Origin: Geosiphon pyriformis
Lineage: Eukaryota; Glomeromycota; Glomeromycetes; Archaeosporales; Geosiphonaceae
Assembly (NCBI GenBank): GCA_016748015.1
Contig: JAAOMT010000129.1
Location: forward strand, 124,001 to 188,000
Reading direction: 5' to 3'
DNA length: 64,000 bases
The notes beneath the pieces are model-generated. The model was given only the letters and a program-made list of their open reading frames with translations. It was not told the origin of the DNA and did not search any database. The position numbers and the translations under genes were made by a program. The number at the start of each line of letters is the position of its first letter. The first letter of the stretch is position 1. This document shows, piece by piece, positions 13,001 through 24,077 of the stretch.

Positions 13001-16000
13001 CTATACACTTATAATAACACATGGATCACAATCCAATCCAGAAAAGAAAAGACAAGACTTACAATGCCCAAAGCTAACTGCAAGGAAATCGGCAATGTCA
13101 AGCATCCTAACTATACTATTTGACATTATCTGCACTGTACACCATGCAAAATCTGACACCAGTTCACTATCTCCAACCAAACCAGTCCTCTTTATATCTG
13201 CTCTATACTTAGATCTCACCAGCCAGATTCTAGAACAATGCAACTCAATAAAACGTCTCACATAATCAATGACAATACCCACAGTCTTTTTTTTATTATT
13301 AAAAACTCCAACAGCTTCCGCACATCAATCTTTCATAACAAACCCTTTACACACAACCAAGTATAGACCAATGTTTGAAGAGCAAAGACCAAAGAACTGC
13401 AAAACAGTAGAAGGAGATGGGAAAACTAACCCCCACCAAAGAGATCCATGAAGCAGAAGCCTCAGTTAGAATTTCTCCCTGAATACCAACATCTAAGGCA
13501 CACAAAAAAGCATGATCAGACAGCTTCACCTTACCACAAAGCAAACACTGTACACCAGAATAGCTCTTATTATACAATCTTTTTCTAACTGCTACTGGGA
13601 GCTGTTAGTAAACAGCTTTCATCAAATACAAATGTAGAACAGAAGACTTCCGACTGGTAGACCCAGCAAGCATATGCAAGTCAGAGTCCCACACTTTTGA
13701 AATGGCCTCCCAGTCAACATTTCCAATCAATACACTCAGAATAACATCACGACCAGCCCCAGCTTCTCAACAAGCATGACAAACAGATCTGTACAAATTT
13801 CAAACAAAGTACAGGACATTATCAGATACAACCATGTTCTCAGCTACCAAGAACTATTCATGAATTCCTGCTGGCAAGAAAAATTGAGAGCATGTAGCAA
13901 TACCAGCTGCAGCATCAGCCTTCTCATTGCCACAAACTCCAGAATGTTCTTTAACTTTTATCCATCTTACATTAAGATTTTTCTCATAAACCAAATTGAA
14001 AATGTGATGCTTTTTCACCCAACATGGAGCATGGAAGTCGGGAACAGCAGCAGACATCTCAAATACACAAGCATTAATGGTAGCTTGACTGTCAGTATGC
14101 ACCACTACCATACAAAAAGATGGACAGCACTCTAGTGCCAAAGCTACAGCCTGTAATTCAGCTAAAATAGAAGACAACAAACCCCAAACTCTCACCCCAA
14201 GACTAAGATCCACAGCAGGAAAGTACACAGCTATGTCACTAGAAACATTAACTGAGCCAAAATTTTTTAATGAACCATCTGTAAAAACATCAAATAAACT
14301 AGACCAAATCTTGTGCAAGCTATTCTGCACAACAGAAAACTCCTAAGAATCCAAAATGTTTAAACCATGAAGCTGGCCAGTCTGTGCTATATCTGATAAC
14401 ACTGAGCCATTAGTACGTAGAAATTGGGATGTTTGTTTAAACCAGGAAAAAACAGGATCTCTTGAATCAAGCTTTTTCTACTGCTAAAAAGTCTTTCAGT
14501 CCATCATCTGTCCTTTTTTATCCAGCAGTCTGTTGCCAAATGCAACACCAAAACGCTTCAAAGAGTGCACAGAACTAAAGTAAAGAGTGTCTCCCAACAC
14601 CATTGACATAGAAAAAACACCAGAACTACGGAAGGTATTAGGCAGGTTATTCACCAAAGACAGCTCATTGTGCAAGAAAATTTTTACTATACCAGCCAAA
14701 AAATTGTTCACAAGACTAACATGTAACCTGACAGAAAACTGTAAGGAATTCAAAAGAGCCCAGCCTATAACCTACAAGTTCAAAAATCTATGATTGAACA
14801 AGCACCCCAGAATGTCCAAAGCATTAGAAAAAGAGACCATAACAGCCAATTTACTCTCAGACTAAACCTGCTTAAAAGTTTTCAAATCATACAACAAAGG
14901 ATGATGTAAAGCTGTATTGGGAAAGTCGCAGAAAAGACAGGTTTTAAGCTTTAGACTCTTCCTAATCATGACATCTCACTTGTGACAAACATTTGATAAA
15001 ACAAAACTGGACTAAATCCAATAGCTAATAATAGGTTGCAAGACCGCTGACACCAAATATGAAAACTGCTTATCAATAATAGTTTTCTTTAGCACAACAT
15101 TAACAAAAAAACAAACATCAGAATGGGCTTTGGCAACACTTGGCTTGGACAGTCTCTCAGTAGACAAAAAAATACCTAGATAACAATGTACTTCATCCTT
15201 TTTGGCAATCAAAATCAGCTGACCACAAATATTCAAAGAAGCAACCTTAACGTCTTGATTAATGAGGATAGCAACTGTCTTATTATTGTTGATGGAAATG
15301 TCATTAATCTCAAAAAATTCACTGGCAATGTTCAAAACATATTGAATTGAAGTCTGACAGCTTCCAACCCAAATTATGTCATCAACAAACACACTAGCCA
15401 CAAAGTAAGATGTTATCTCATTACAATTTTCAATCCTCTCTAACTTTGAAACAAACTTAGTATCAATCCAGTACTCACACAAATGTTCATGTCTCTTAAT
15501 CTCACACAAAAGGGAATCATAAAATATTCTCCAGAGCAGAGGTGAAAAAACCTTACCCTGATCTAACCCATCATACACCCTATAGCTATCAGACAGACCA
15601 AAATCAGTTATGACCCTATTAATCCTATTCTTATGTATACTACCAAAAAAATTTATAAATCTGTCACACATTTTGATTTGCAGCAAGCTAGCCTTCAGAT
15701 GGTACCAACTAACAGAATCATAAGCCTTTTACATATCTTGTAAAACCAACCAAATTTCCCTGTTCTTCTTAAGAGCATCTTCAACAATAGACTCAACAGC
15801 AAACACTGAAGACTGTATAGAAGTGCTCTTCAGCACAGAAAAGTTATCAACCCAGAGGACACCAAATTTACTGCAAGCAAATGAAATACAGTCAGATAGA
15901 ATCTTAAAAAGAATCTTTCTCGAAGTCTCAATTAACACAATAGGACAAGTGTTCATAAGAACTCCATCCCAGTCATAGGGTTTTGGAATCATTGAAACCC

Positions 16001-17693
16001 ATGTCCTCTTCCATAGGACAGGCACACCACTCACATTCAAGCACATATTCAGCAGCCTTAACAGGCAACCTATTACTGCATTACCACTATGATTCCACAA
16101 CTTATTAGGGATGTCAGATAAACCAGCAGCCTTTCCATCAGGTAAACCACTAATGACCAAAAGCAATTCACTCAGACTGATAGGATGCATCATACCAGAA
16201 AAGATGTCATTCCTTACATAATCCAAAAGTGCATATTGGTAGATTCAACAATCAGACAAAGTTGGAGGCACCATTTATCTACTTGTTCAACCCTCCATAA
16301 TTTTATCCATATTAGATTTAATCTCGGTTGGCTCCATGACCAGCTCATTATCCATCACCAAATGATCTAGTACCATCTTGTGAAAGGGTTGGTCTAGAAT
16401 GCTTTTAATCATGCCACTTTTATCAGAACAAAATTTTTCTATTTGCTTCTTTGTTGCTTTTCTAATAGATGCCTCTTCAGCCAATTTTGACTTATACATC
16501 TTAGACTTCCTATAACTTTTATGAACCAAGGACAAATGTTTGAAAATAAACACAGAATGTTTGTTCGAGAGAATTAGATTAGCAAAAACACAGGCTTTGG
16601 CTTTATCCAAAGTCAACCAAGTTTTTACAAGACAATCAACCCCAGCAGCATCACCACAACTAAATTTCTTAATAATTTTGGCAGCCAACATTTCCAACTC
16701 ATAAAATCTAGAAGAATGTCTGTTTTTTGAACACTGAAACTCACTGAACCAGTGCCTCAAAAATATCTCATCAGCTGAATCCACCATTGTCTTCTCCAGA
16801 ATAGTCCACATAACATCTATTTTATTATATGCCTCCACATTAGAAAGTTCACTTTCCACCAACAATAGCTTGGAAGCCATACAATCCCTAAACTTCGTCC
16901 ACTTGATGCCATTTGCATCCTTAATATTGAATTTCCAATGATCTTTATTCGCTTGTTTGCACAAGCTATTTAGACAACCATCCAAGAGACCACCCAAACC
17001 AATAAACACTATAACAGCCTTGTGATTAGTATTAAAAAAATCGGAAACAGAGCTAATTGCATGACCTGCAACTGCTGAAGCCAAGTTTCTACTAACAAAA
17101 ATATAGTCAATAGTCCTCTTGATCCCTTTTAAATTGTTTCATGTAGCAGCCTTGGCCAAAAAATAGCCTGTAAAAGAATTAACCAAACCCAATTTTGAAC
17201 AGAATTTAAAACTTGCACTCCTCCCAGATTTATTTTCATTAAAATCCTCATCTAATACCATAAAAGTGCTAGAGTTAATGGCCTTAGCAATGAGAGAGTT
17301 TACCTTTGAAGTCTGATTGAATCTAATTCCAGCTAACACACCCACATACAAACCCAAGACCATAACTGAGAGCTTGTCTTTAAATAGGAGTCACACTAAA
17401 ATAATCCTATCTGAAATCTCTTCTACCCTAGAAACATGACAACTCAAGGAATCGTTCATAATAACAGCCACACCAGCACTAAGATAACTTTTTTTTAAAC
17501 CAGATGTGAATATCTGCACACCTTTAAACTTATTGACAATCCAAGATTTAACACCAGAATGTAGCTTAGTTTCCATAACAAAAAACACCATATTACTTGA
17601 GCTCAAGTGCCATTGAACAACATTCTCTTGCTTAGCAGGTACATTAATACCTCGAACATTGTATACAGCAAATTTCCAAATCATACTATTCAT
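13001..17693 (-). pseudogene. LINE C ORF2: endonuclease, reverse transcriptase, RNase H, C-terminal zinc region
   Basis: ATG at 17,693. The endonuclease has VLDEDFNENKSG (about 17,230-17,270) and TNHKAVIVF (about 17,010-17,040). The reverse transcriptase has LPDGKAAGLSDIPNKLW (about 16,090-16,145), GLDQGKVFSPLLW (about 15,530-15,570) and an intact catalytic FVDD (about 15,378-15,389). RNase H shows DGSLKN, AELQAVALA, HTDSQA and GNEKADA (about 13,920-14,290), which supply its acidic residues. A CLLCGKVKLSDH zinc-binding segment lies near 13,510-13,550. In-frame TGA at Trp positions: 17,139, 16,287, 16,245, 14,496 and 13,767; TAA at 15,729 (Q-D-M-stop-K-A-Y-D, Trp in B). Q-to-TAG changes lie near 15,014 and 14,868. 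Confidence 0.8.
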
Positions 17694-19654
17694 TGGGAAG
17701 AAGAAGAGGACAAAGAACCCAAACCAGAGTCTAAAGAATCCAACTTAGCTAATACCAAATGGATTGATACTTCCAAAGCCACTATCTTTGACTCTAAACC
17801 ACATACTTTGGTGGTTAGAATCTTTGAACTGCTGGAACTGAAATCAGAGAACACAATGTCAACTTCAGGGAGAGAAGAAACTGGCAATGCCAATACTTTA
17901 TCCAAAATCATGTCCAAAACCAAATCCAATGCTGAAGAATCAGAAACAACCAGAGAAGATACATGAGAAACAGAAGGCAAGAGCACCAGATTAACAAAAC
18001 CTAATTTCTTTAAGATGTCAGAAACCTGGTCCACTACTAGCTTCAGAGAGCACTTCAAAGAAGCCAAACAATTATTAAAACCAGAGACATCAAAAAAGTC
18101 AGAAGTTGTGTGAAAGATATTTGCACCCAACACCACATTCACATTTAATAAAAACAAAGAAGAAATACGAGCAGAAGAACTGCTGGCAACCTGTACCCAA
18201 GTTTTACCACCAAAAAACACTGGATAAGCAATAGGTGCTTGCTTTTTTCTATATATACTGGCTAAGTGGACCCGATTATGAGAAATTACCACTCTTTTCT
18301 CATGAGTGCCAGAGTTTCCACCCATAAAACAATCATCAGGAACATGACCAAATTAGTCACACTTAGCACAACAAGTCAGAGAAAGACCAGCCCATCTTAA
18401 ATTTACTTTTCTAAAAACCAGTAGAGAACCAATGGCATCATTTCTCAATTTTTCACTATCAAAACAAATCATTGCACATCTATCATGAGCATATGAAACA
18501 GGATTGTGGCTGATAAAATATGTTCTACCACTATAAGAGACTAACAGCTTAGACAAATCATAAGCAGTAGTACCAATAGGCAAGGTGTAAAACAAAGTTC
18601 TATAATAATCTCTAGAAATCCATGTTTGTTTATTCCCTACAGCCAATGCCACTCTTACAGAATCTTTTTCCATAAGAACTGACCACTTGGCAGTAATTAT
18701 GCTAGCCATATCTGATGACTCAAATTCTACCCAGATCTTCTGCCAAAGACCAATTAACTGCATTCTTACTGATACAATCTTACCAAATCTAAAAAAAACT
18801 GATACAACTGCTGATTGGGAAGATCTACTGAGATTTTTCTGACTATCACTTCCCGATCCGAATGGTTGTTTATTTTTCTTATCTCATCATTGACTAAAAT
18901 TTTTTTACTGACAGCCAGATCTCTTGCCTTCTTCAAACTAGATTCTGAAGTAAAAAATGATCTGATAATTCCAGAAAATTTTGAGGAAGTAGAAGCTCCT
19001 CCCAAAACCATCAATTTGATAGAAAATTTTCTTAAGATGTAATAACTTATCACCAGAGGTTTTGTCAGGCACTGCAGAAAGATCAACATCCAATGCAAAA
19101 AAATTTTTCAAATCAAAATTCCAGACATTTTTAACATGCAAATTAGTTAATGGCAATCTATTGGAACCAACAAATTTAGGTGCTGGAAGCACCAACTCTA
19201 CATCATTGTCATTCAAGATATTGAAAGGCAGCTTTTTTGGCAGTTTTCTTAAGATATAAGTTCTGGTGCATGTCATCTTCAGAGTAGTGTCATTCATTAT
19301 GTCATCTGTCTTAAAAGCATTAGAGTCAATATAGCTTGTTTCTTCGGCAACCATGTTTTTCATGTTCTTAACATCCAACACTTCACTTATACTGTTTTCT
19401 TTACTGTCCATTTTACTGTCCCAAGATTTAGCATGCTCATTACTATTGGCTTGTAGCATGTTGACAGACAGAGGTCTAGCTGATGAGTCAATCACTATAC
19501 CAGAAGCCCCAGGTTTTTTCATTTTTTTGAATGTGGAACTGCGAAAGTACACACTCTCAACACGCGCTTTTTTTTTAATACTAATACTAGACTGAAAACC
19601 CAATCCAGCCGAAACCGAACTAGGACCACCAGCAAATGAGCTTGCTAGATTCAT
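17690..19654 (-). pseudogene. LINE C ORF1: RRM-like / zinc-knuckle protein
   Basis: Starts at ATG 19,654 (M-N-L-A-S-S-F-A-G-G). It contains the same blocks as ORF1 of A: FFALDVDLSAVPDKTS (about 19,060-19,110), an RRM-like region near 18,770-18,860, KWSVLMEKDSVRVALA (about 18,640-18,690) and RWAGLSLTCCAKCD before the knuckle (about 18,350-18,400). The knuckle itself is interrupted by a stop. The C-terminal Ser-rich region ends SLSSSSSQ-stop at 17,690. Frame changes occur near 18,950 and 18,765. The terminal TGA overlaps the ORF2 ATG. Confidence 0.75.
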
Positions 19655-19790
19655 TACTAAGAAGAGAGGCAATATGGATAAAATGATTTAGATAACCAAA
19701 GAGGAAAAAAAAGAAAATAAAAGCAAAGCAGTGTCTCTAAAGAAAATATTATTATTCTCATTGTGGTCAAGAGATTGACAAGAAAAAGAT

Positions 19791-21022
19791 TTCAAATTAG
19801 TTAGTTATATTATAAATTAATTAAACTTTTAAAAAATTTTTGTTAATTAATAATAGTTTTTAAATATTATTAAAAATAACATTATTAAAAAACAAAAAAA
19901 AGTATTTTAGTTTTTATTTAATTAACTTAATTTTTAAGATTAAATAACTTAATAGGTTAATTAATTAAAGTTATATATAAAAATATAATTTTTTTTGCTT
20001 TTAAAATTAGTAAAAATCAATTAAAATTTAACATATCAAATAATTCAATTATTTATTAATTAAAATCAATTTTACAAATATGTTGTTGGTATTATTATTT
20101 AAAATTATTATTTATAACAAAATTTATATTATAATTAGTATTATTATTATAAAATAAGTATTAATATTAAAAATTAAATAAAGTTAATATTTTATTTTTT
20201 ACAAAAAAAAACAAAATTTAAATAATAAGTAGTGTTTTAAAAGATATTAAAAGAAAAAAAAAATTTCAAATATCTTAAAAAAATTGTTTTTTTAGCTTTT
20301 TTGGCCATTTAAGCAAACATAAAAAAAGAGATAAAAAAAAGTGCTTTATTATTGGTTTGTTATTAAAACCTTAAAACTTTTTGTAACAATAATAATTATA
20401 CTAGAATTAATTACTTAAAAGAGACTTTAAATAAAAAAACTTTTATTTTAAAAAATAGTGCTTTAAACCAACAAAAAACTAATTTATTACTATTTTATTT
20501 AAATAAAGTGCTTTTATAAAACATTATTAAATAGCTTTAATAGTTACAAATGCTTTACTAATCAAAATATTACCAAATGCTTCAAAAAATAAAGAAGTTG
20601 CAACTTTTTTATTTTTTGCTCTAATTATAGTTATAAAACTACAAAAGAGAAAAAGTTTTTCCAAATTTAATCAATTAAATTTATAAAATTAAACAATTTC
20701 AAAATTTTTTAAATTTAATTGTAACCATTGCTTGTAATCCAATTGATTTAATTGCAACAGCCATCTTGTAAAGAAATTCGTGGAAATTATGCTTCAATAT
20801 TAAAGAAAAAAATTTAACAGTTTTTCAGACGTTTTATGGGTTTGGTGTTCACGATATTCATGTGAACGTAACAAAAGCTTTTGCATTTCAAAGTTCTAAT
20901 ATCTCAAAGGTTTAAGCCTATTAAATGTCAAGTATGGTGTGAAACATCGGGGATGTGAATTATGGTTTGCCGAGGAAAAGTGCAAATTAATTAAAAACTG
21001 AATGATTCAGTGGTCATCAAGT
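19791..21022. other. AT-rich intergenic stretch upstream of LINE C, up to the SUZ12-like gene
   Basis: Bases 19,791-20,720 are an A/T island. Within 20,330-20,590 a motif close to AGTGCTTT recurs about five times (20,338, 20,457, 20,507, 20,548, 20,577), perhaps a decayed small repeat. From about 20,720 the composition becomes normal; this part is probably the 3' flank of the SUZ12-like gene. No gene or RNA is recognised. Confidence 0.6.
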
Positions 21023-23485
21023 TTAATTTGCTGCCATATTATCTAGTGCTCTATCCACATAACCTAAAGATCTAGTTGCACAAGCCGCATCGATCATCTG
21101 ATACTCTGCCAAATTCAAAAGGTGAAGAGCAAAATTATTTCGAAGATTCAACCTAGCAATCGACAATGCACGCTCTTTTGCGAATTGAATGCAAACTTCT
21201 GGTAAATGGCAATCTCCAAGTCCTCTAAATATTGAAGTAGATATTAGATAATGGTTATCGAGAAATATTTAATGGAAGTGGGAAGGAAGAATAAAAAAAT
21301 GAAATTGTGATGTAAGGCTGTTAGGAAATCAATGAACCCCTTTTAATGCTGATTACATATATTTATGGACTTGCATGGCATCACCGCGAATAATATGTCC
21401 AAGATATCAAGGTTCCTTACAAGTGGAGGCATCAAAACTAAATCGTTCATAAGCCGAAAGGAGATTGGAGATATAAAAAATAACATACCTATGCGGTTCC
21501 ACGTGCCTATTCCACATTTTCATAAGTTTCTTCTCTGAATTATTTATATTTGTCGATTCATCCAGATTCTATATATAGGCGGAGGTTTTTGGTTAAAGTG
21601 ATGTTCATACAAACAGAAGAGTAACTTCTCTACTTCTTTGAAATTATAATAATTAGAGAACATACCTCGTCACTAATTTGTTGTAGCCAGTGGGTACACA
21701 TTTCAGTGTCTGAGTCAATATCCGAATCATCTAGTGTGAATGGCATAAATGACTGAGAATGGTAAAAATTAACCATAGGCAAGACAGTTGGTCGGACTGA
21801 TCCGTGGATAATGGGAAAGGCAAATGGCTTAGGTCGTAAAATTCCCAAAGTTTTTTCGAAATAATCCAGCTCCGAATGATCTTCGTTAGGAAAAACCACT
21901 ATAACACGGTCGCTGGGAACTTGTTTTCCGTTCTTTATCATTAGGATAATTGATTATATAAAAGATAAGAATTAAGGTGATTTCATCTTATTTCAAAGTC
22001 CAATTCAAAAATTTCTACCTTAGTAGTAAATTTTAGATGAACATGATTGCTGGGCAAGTGCTTTTGCAAAGTAGGACTATCAATATAATCTTTGTTACAC
22101 CAAGGACACCGAAAGCCTTTGGTTATTTGTTTGACTTCACAATCCGCAGTGCGAAATAAAAAGGCGACTGGAACTGATTCTTGTTCTGCACGTCTTGTTA
22201 CACAGTTTCGGGAAGGAAGAACTGTGAGAGCCTCACAATTTTTTTCTTTAAAGGCCCGGTGAATTTTGCGGTCCCAATTTAACTTGAAACTCATCTTCCA
22301 AAAAGGTTGTTTTATTGCATCCTGGCTATGTGCGGCTTGGATATCCGATTCGTAGTCATCATCTTTAATGAATAGGCCTTGGTCTAAGAGGCTAATCTGC
22401 ACCCATAATATTCGTGTATTATTAGACTTTTGAAGAAAGTCTGAAATAAACTGCTCCCAGCCGCTAACTTTTCCATCAGAAGGCCAATTTTCTCGACCTT
22501 TTGAATTTATAGAAATGAACAAAACAAAATCCTCAACGCTTTGTTCGACATCAAAGTTCGTTTCAGGTATTTCGAAAGAGATCCGACCCGTAAAAAGGCC
22601 AGAGCCCAAATTTAAAGGAAAGCTTTGCAAATAAATCAATTGATAATCCCAAGTGTTTACGCCACCATTATTCAACTTTCTTCTTTTTGTTGTTGTGTCT
22701 ATCTTCCCATTTGATAACAAAGTTCCCTATGTGAAATAAAAATTAAAAGTTTATTCTCACTTGGATTTGAAAATGAATTGTGCCAAAAAATACCTTTTGC
22801 ATTCGGTACAGTGAAACTTCCCATAGAAGCTGAACGCCCTCATTGTTTCTTGTTTTATAACTTGCTAGTTTCAAAATATAGGTTCATGCTGTATGTCAAA
22901 GTTCTATAAATAAAATTTTAACAATATTTTCTTTACCTGGTAAGGCAAGGGGCTCCACGGTTATACAAAGCGATCGAGCGGTTCGACTATACAGTAATAG
23001 TAAATAGCAACATCTAAAAGAAATCCGATAACATAGGCCAGTTGTGACTCACCTCGTCAAAGGGAGGCGTTCTTCTCTTTCTCGTTGTTCAAACAGTGCG
23101 TTCAAGGTTAAATTTCTTTTCCTTTCTCTATTCCTTATTACTATTCGCTTCTTTCGAGCTTGGTGTATATATGATAGGTTTCTGGTGAGGAATCTTTGCT
23201 TTTTGCATTAAGAGCAACTAAGATGGTCAGCACTGGCAAGAATGGAGCTCACCAGAGAATCTCCACTAATCATAAAAAATACGAAGAACCAACTTACAGG
23301 ACGCCGCGTCAGAAATTTGTACAAACAGGTTGGTCCTTAGAAAATATAGAACGCAAGGGGAGTAAATGCAAGAATTTCCAAAAATTGGATTAGTTAGGAG
23401 AAAAATAATTACCAGTGAATACTTCCCGGAATAAGGAGGTGGCCTTTGGCCGGTCTACCAAACGCTTGATTGCCTTTGAAACCAT
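21023..23485 (-). CDS. SUZ12: SUZ12-like Polycomb repressive complex 2 subunit (zinc finger plus VEFS box)
   Basis: Nine exons that close in phase: 23485-23413, 23335-23298, 23198-23053, 23013-22937, 22864-22794, 22726-22019, 21932-21666, 21568-21489, 21224-21023; about 553 residues. SUZ12/VEF proteins hold the PRC2 methyltransferase (H3K27 methylation) together in the nucleus. Seen here: an N-terminal FREVFTGPTCLYKFL / FLTRNLSYI region matching the family's N-terminal motif, a C2H2 finger (C342, C345, H358, H363: FRCPWCNKDY...H...H), then a VEFS box with PMVNFYHSQ, DSDTEMCTHWLQQISDE, EKKLMKMWNRHVEP and a C-terminal NFALHLLNLAEYQMIDAAC helix. The start is the ATG that precedes the conserved N-terminus in frame; an upstream exon cannot be excluded. 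An ACGCGT cluster lies about 200 bp upstream. Exon 2 is only 38 nt. Identity is strong; partners (EZH, EED) are not in the window. Confidence 0.88.
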
Positions 23486-24077
23486 CTCTTGCTTTTCTAG
23501 TTCTTCGATAAAGCGGTGTTAGTTGACGATCTCCTTGCAATTTCTGGTATATATCCGATGTGCAGGATTTTTAATGGCTAGCTGAAAACGTGATCCTTTA
23601 ATGATTCGCTACGATCAGTCCGAATTCAGTAATTGACTGATTAGCTGTAACAGCTCGTTGATTGGACAGAATACAAAAAAAACGCGACGACGCGTCTTTG
23701 GTTTGTTCATGACGCGATGACTCAATGGTTTTCGCAATTATCAAGGAAATGATGTTCTTTCGCTTTGCCTTTTTTTCTCCAATAAATAAAAAGGATCATC
23801 TTTATATTATTTCCCAATAACGGGGAGAATAATAACAAAATCAAGGTGCGATAACACGCAATCATCTCGGTGCAATTCAGTAACACGATTCGCTTTATTT
23901 TTTTGGTCATAAAAGATCCTTGGAATATTTTAAGAGTGAAGTTTTATCCCTCCATGGTCCAAAAGTATTTATTTCCACTCAGCTACAGTCGATCATTTCT
24001 AGTTGATAAATCTCCCTAACCCCAAATTAAATCCAGAAAGCAGTTTATACAATACTTAAAATTCCAAATTTGTTAGA
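23486..24077. other. Intergenic region between XRCC3 3' end and SUZ12 5' end
   Basis: Likely 5' region of the SUZ12-like gene and 3' flank of XRCC3. A GC-richer patch at 23,680-23,720 carries the ACGCG motifs listed separately. No gene is supported here. Confidence 0.5.
23682..23718. promoter_or_regulatory. Cluster of ACGCG motifs (MCB-like) upstream of SUZ12
   Basis: One full ACGCGT palindrome (23,690-23,695) flanked by two ACGCGA sites within 37 bp, about 200 bp upstream of the proposed SUZ12 start. ACGCGT is the MluI cell-cycle box bound by MBF in ascomycete yeasts to drive G1/S genes. Use in this organism is inference. Confidence 0.4.

Larger units (their letters stand above)
12893..19790 (-). 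mobile_element. LINE-type retrotransposon, copy C, essentially full length
   Basis: About 6.9 kb on the minus strand, with ORF1 (19,654-17,690) and ORF2 (17,693-13,001) in the order typical of LINEs with an APE-type endonuclease and RNase H. The 5' limit near 19,790 is set by the CTCATTGTGG-CAAGAGATTG motif shared with copy A; A/T spacer follows. No LTRs flank it. Many stretches of several hundred bases remain open, so the copy is younger than B, but scattered stops disable it. Confidence 0.85.

Noticed and set aside
551-17693. Reassigned nuclear genetic code (UGA = Trp) for the whole genome
   Set aside because: Host genes here end at TGA with clean family C-termini: the Tlg2-like gene (41,647-41,649), the FAD enzyme (46,279-46,281) and LSM14 (49,802-49,804). 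Any unusual UGA reading would have to be limited to the LINEs, and TAG and TAA also occur at Trp codons.
284-19790. Repeat-induced point mutation (RIP) as the cause of LINE decay
   Set aside because: RIP acts mainly on CpA, which would turn TGG into TAG and CAA/CAG into TAA/TAG. The main change seen is TGG to TGA (CpC on the other strand), so classic RIP does not explain it. General C-to-T decay remains possible.
284-19790. LTR retrotransposon or plasmid-borne reverse transcriptase
   Set aside because: No LTRs, integrase or protease are seen; an APE-type endonuclease precedes the RT and RNase H follows it, which is LINE architecture.
23722-23910. A 62-residue minus-strand frame upstream of SUZ12
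   Set aside because: It is unrelated to the family, has no splice sites linking it to the SUZ12 model, and overlaps the region with promoter-like motifs.
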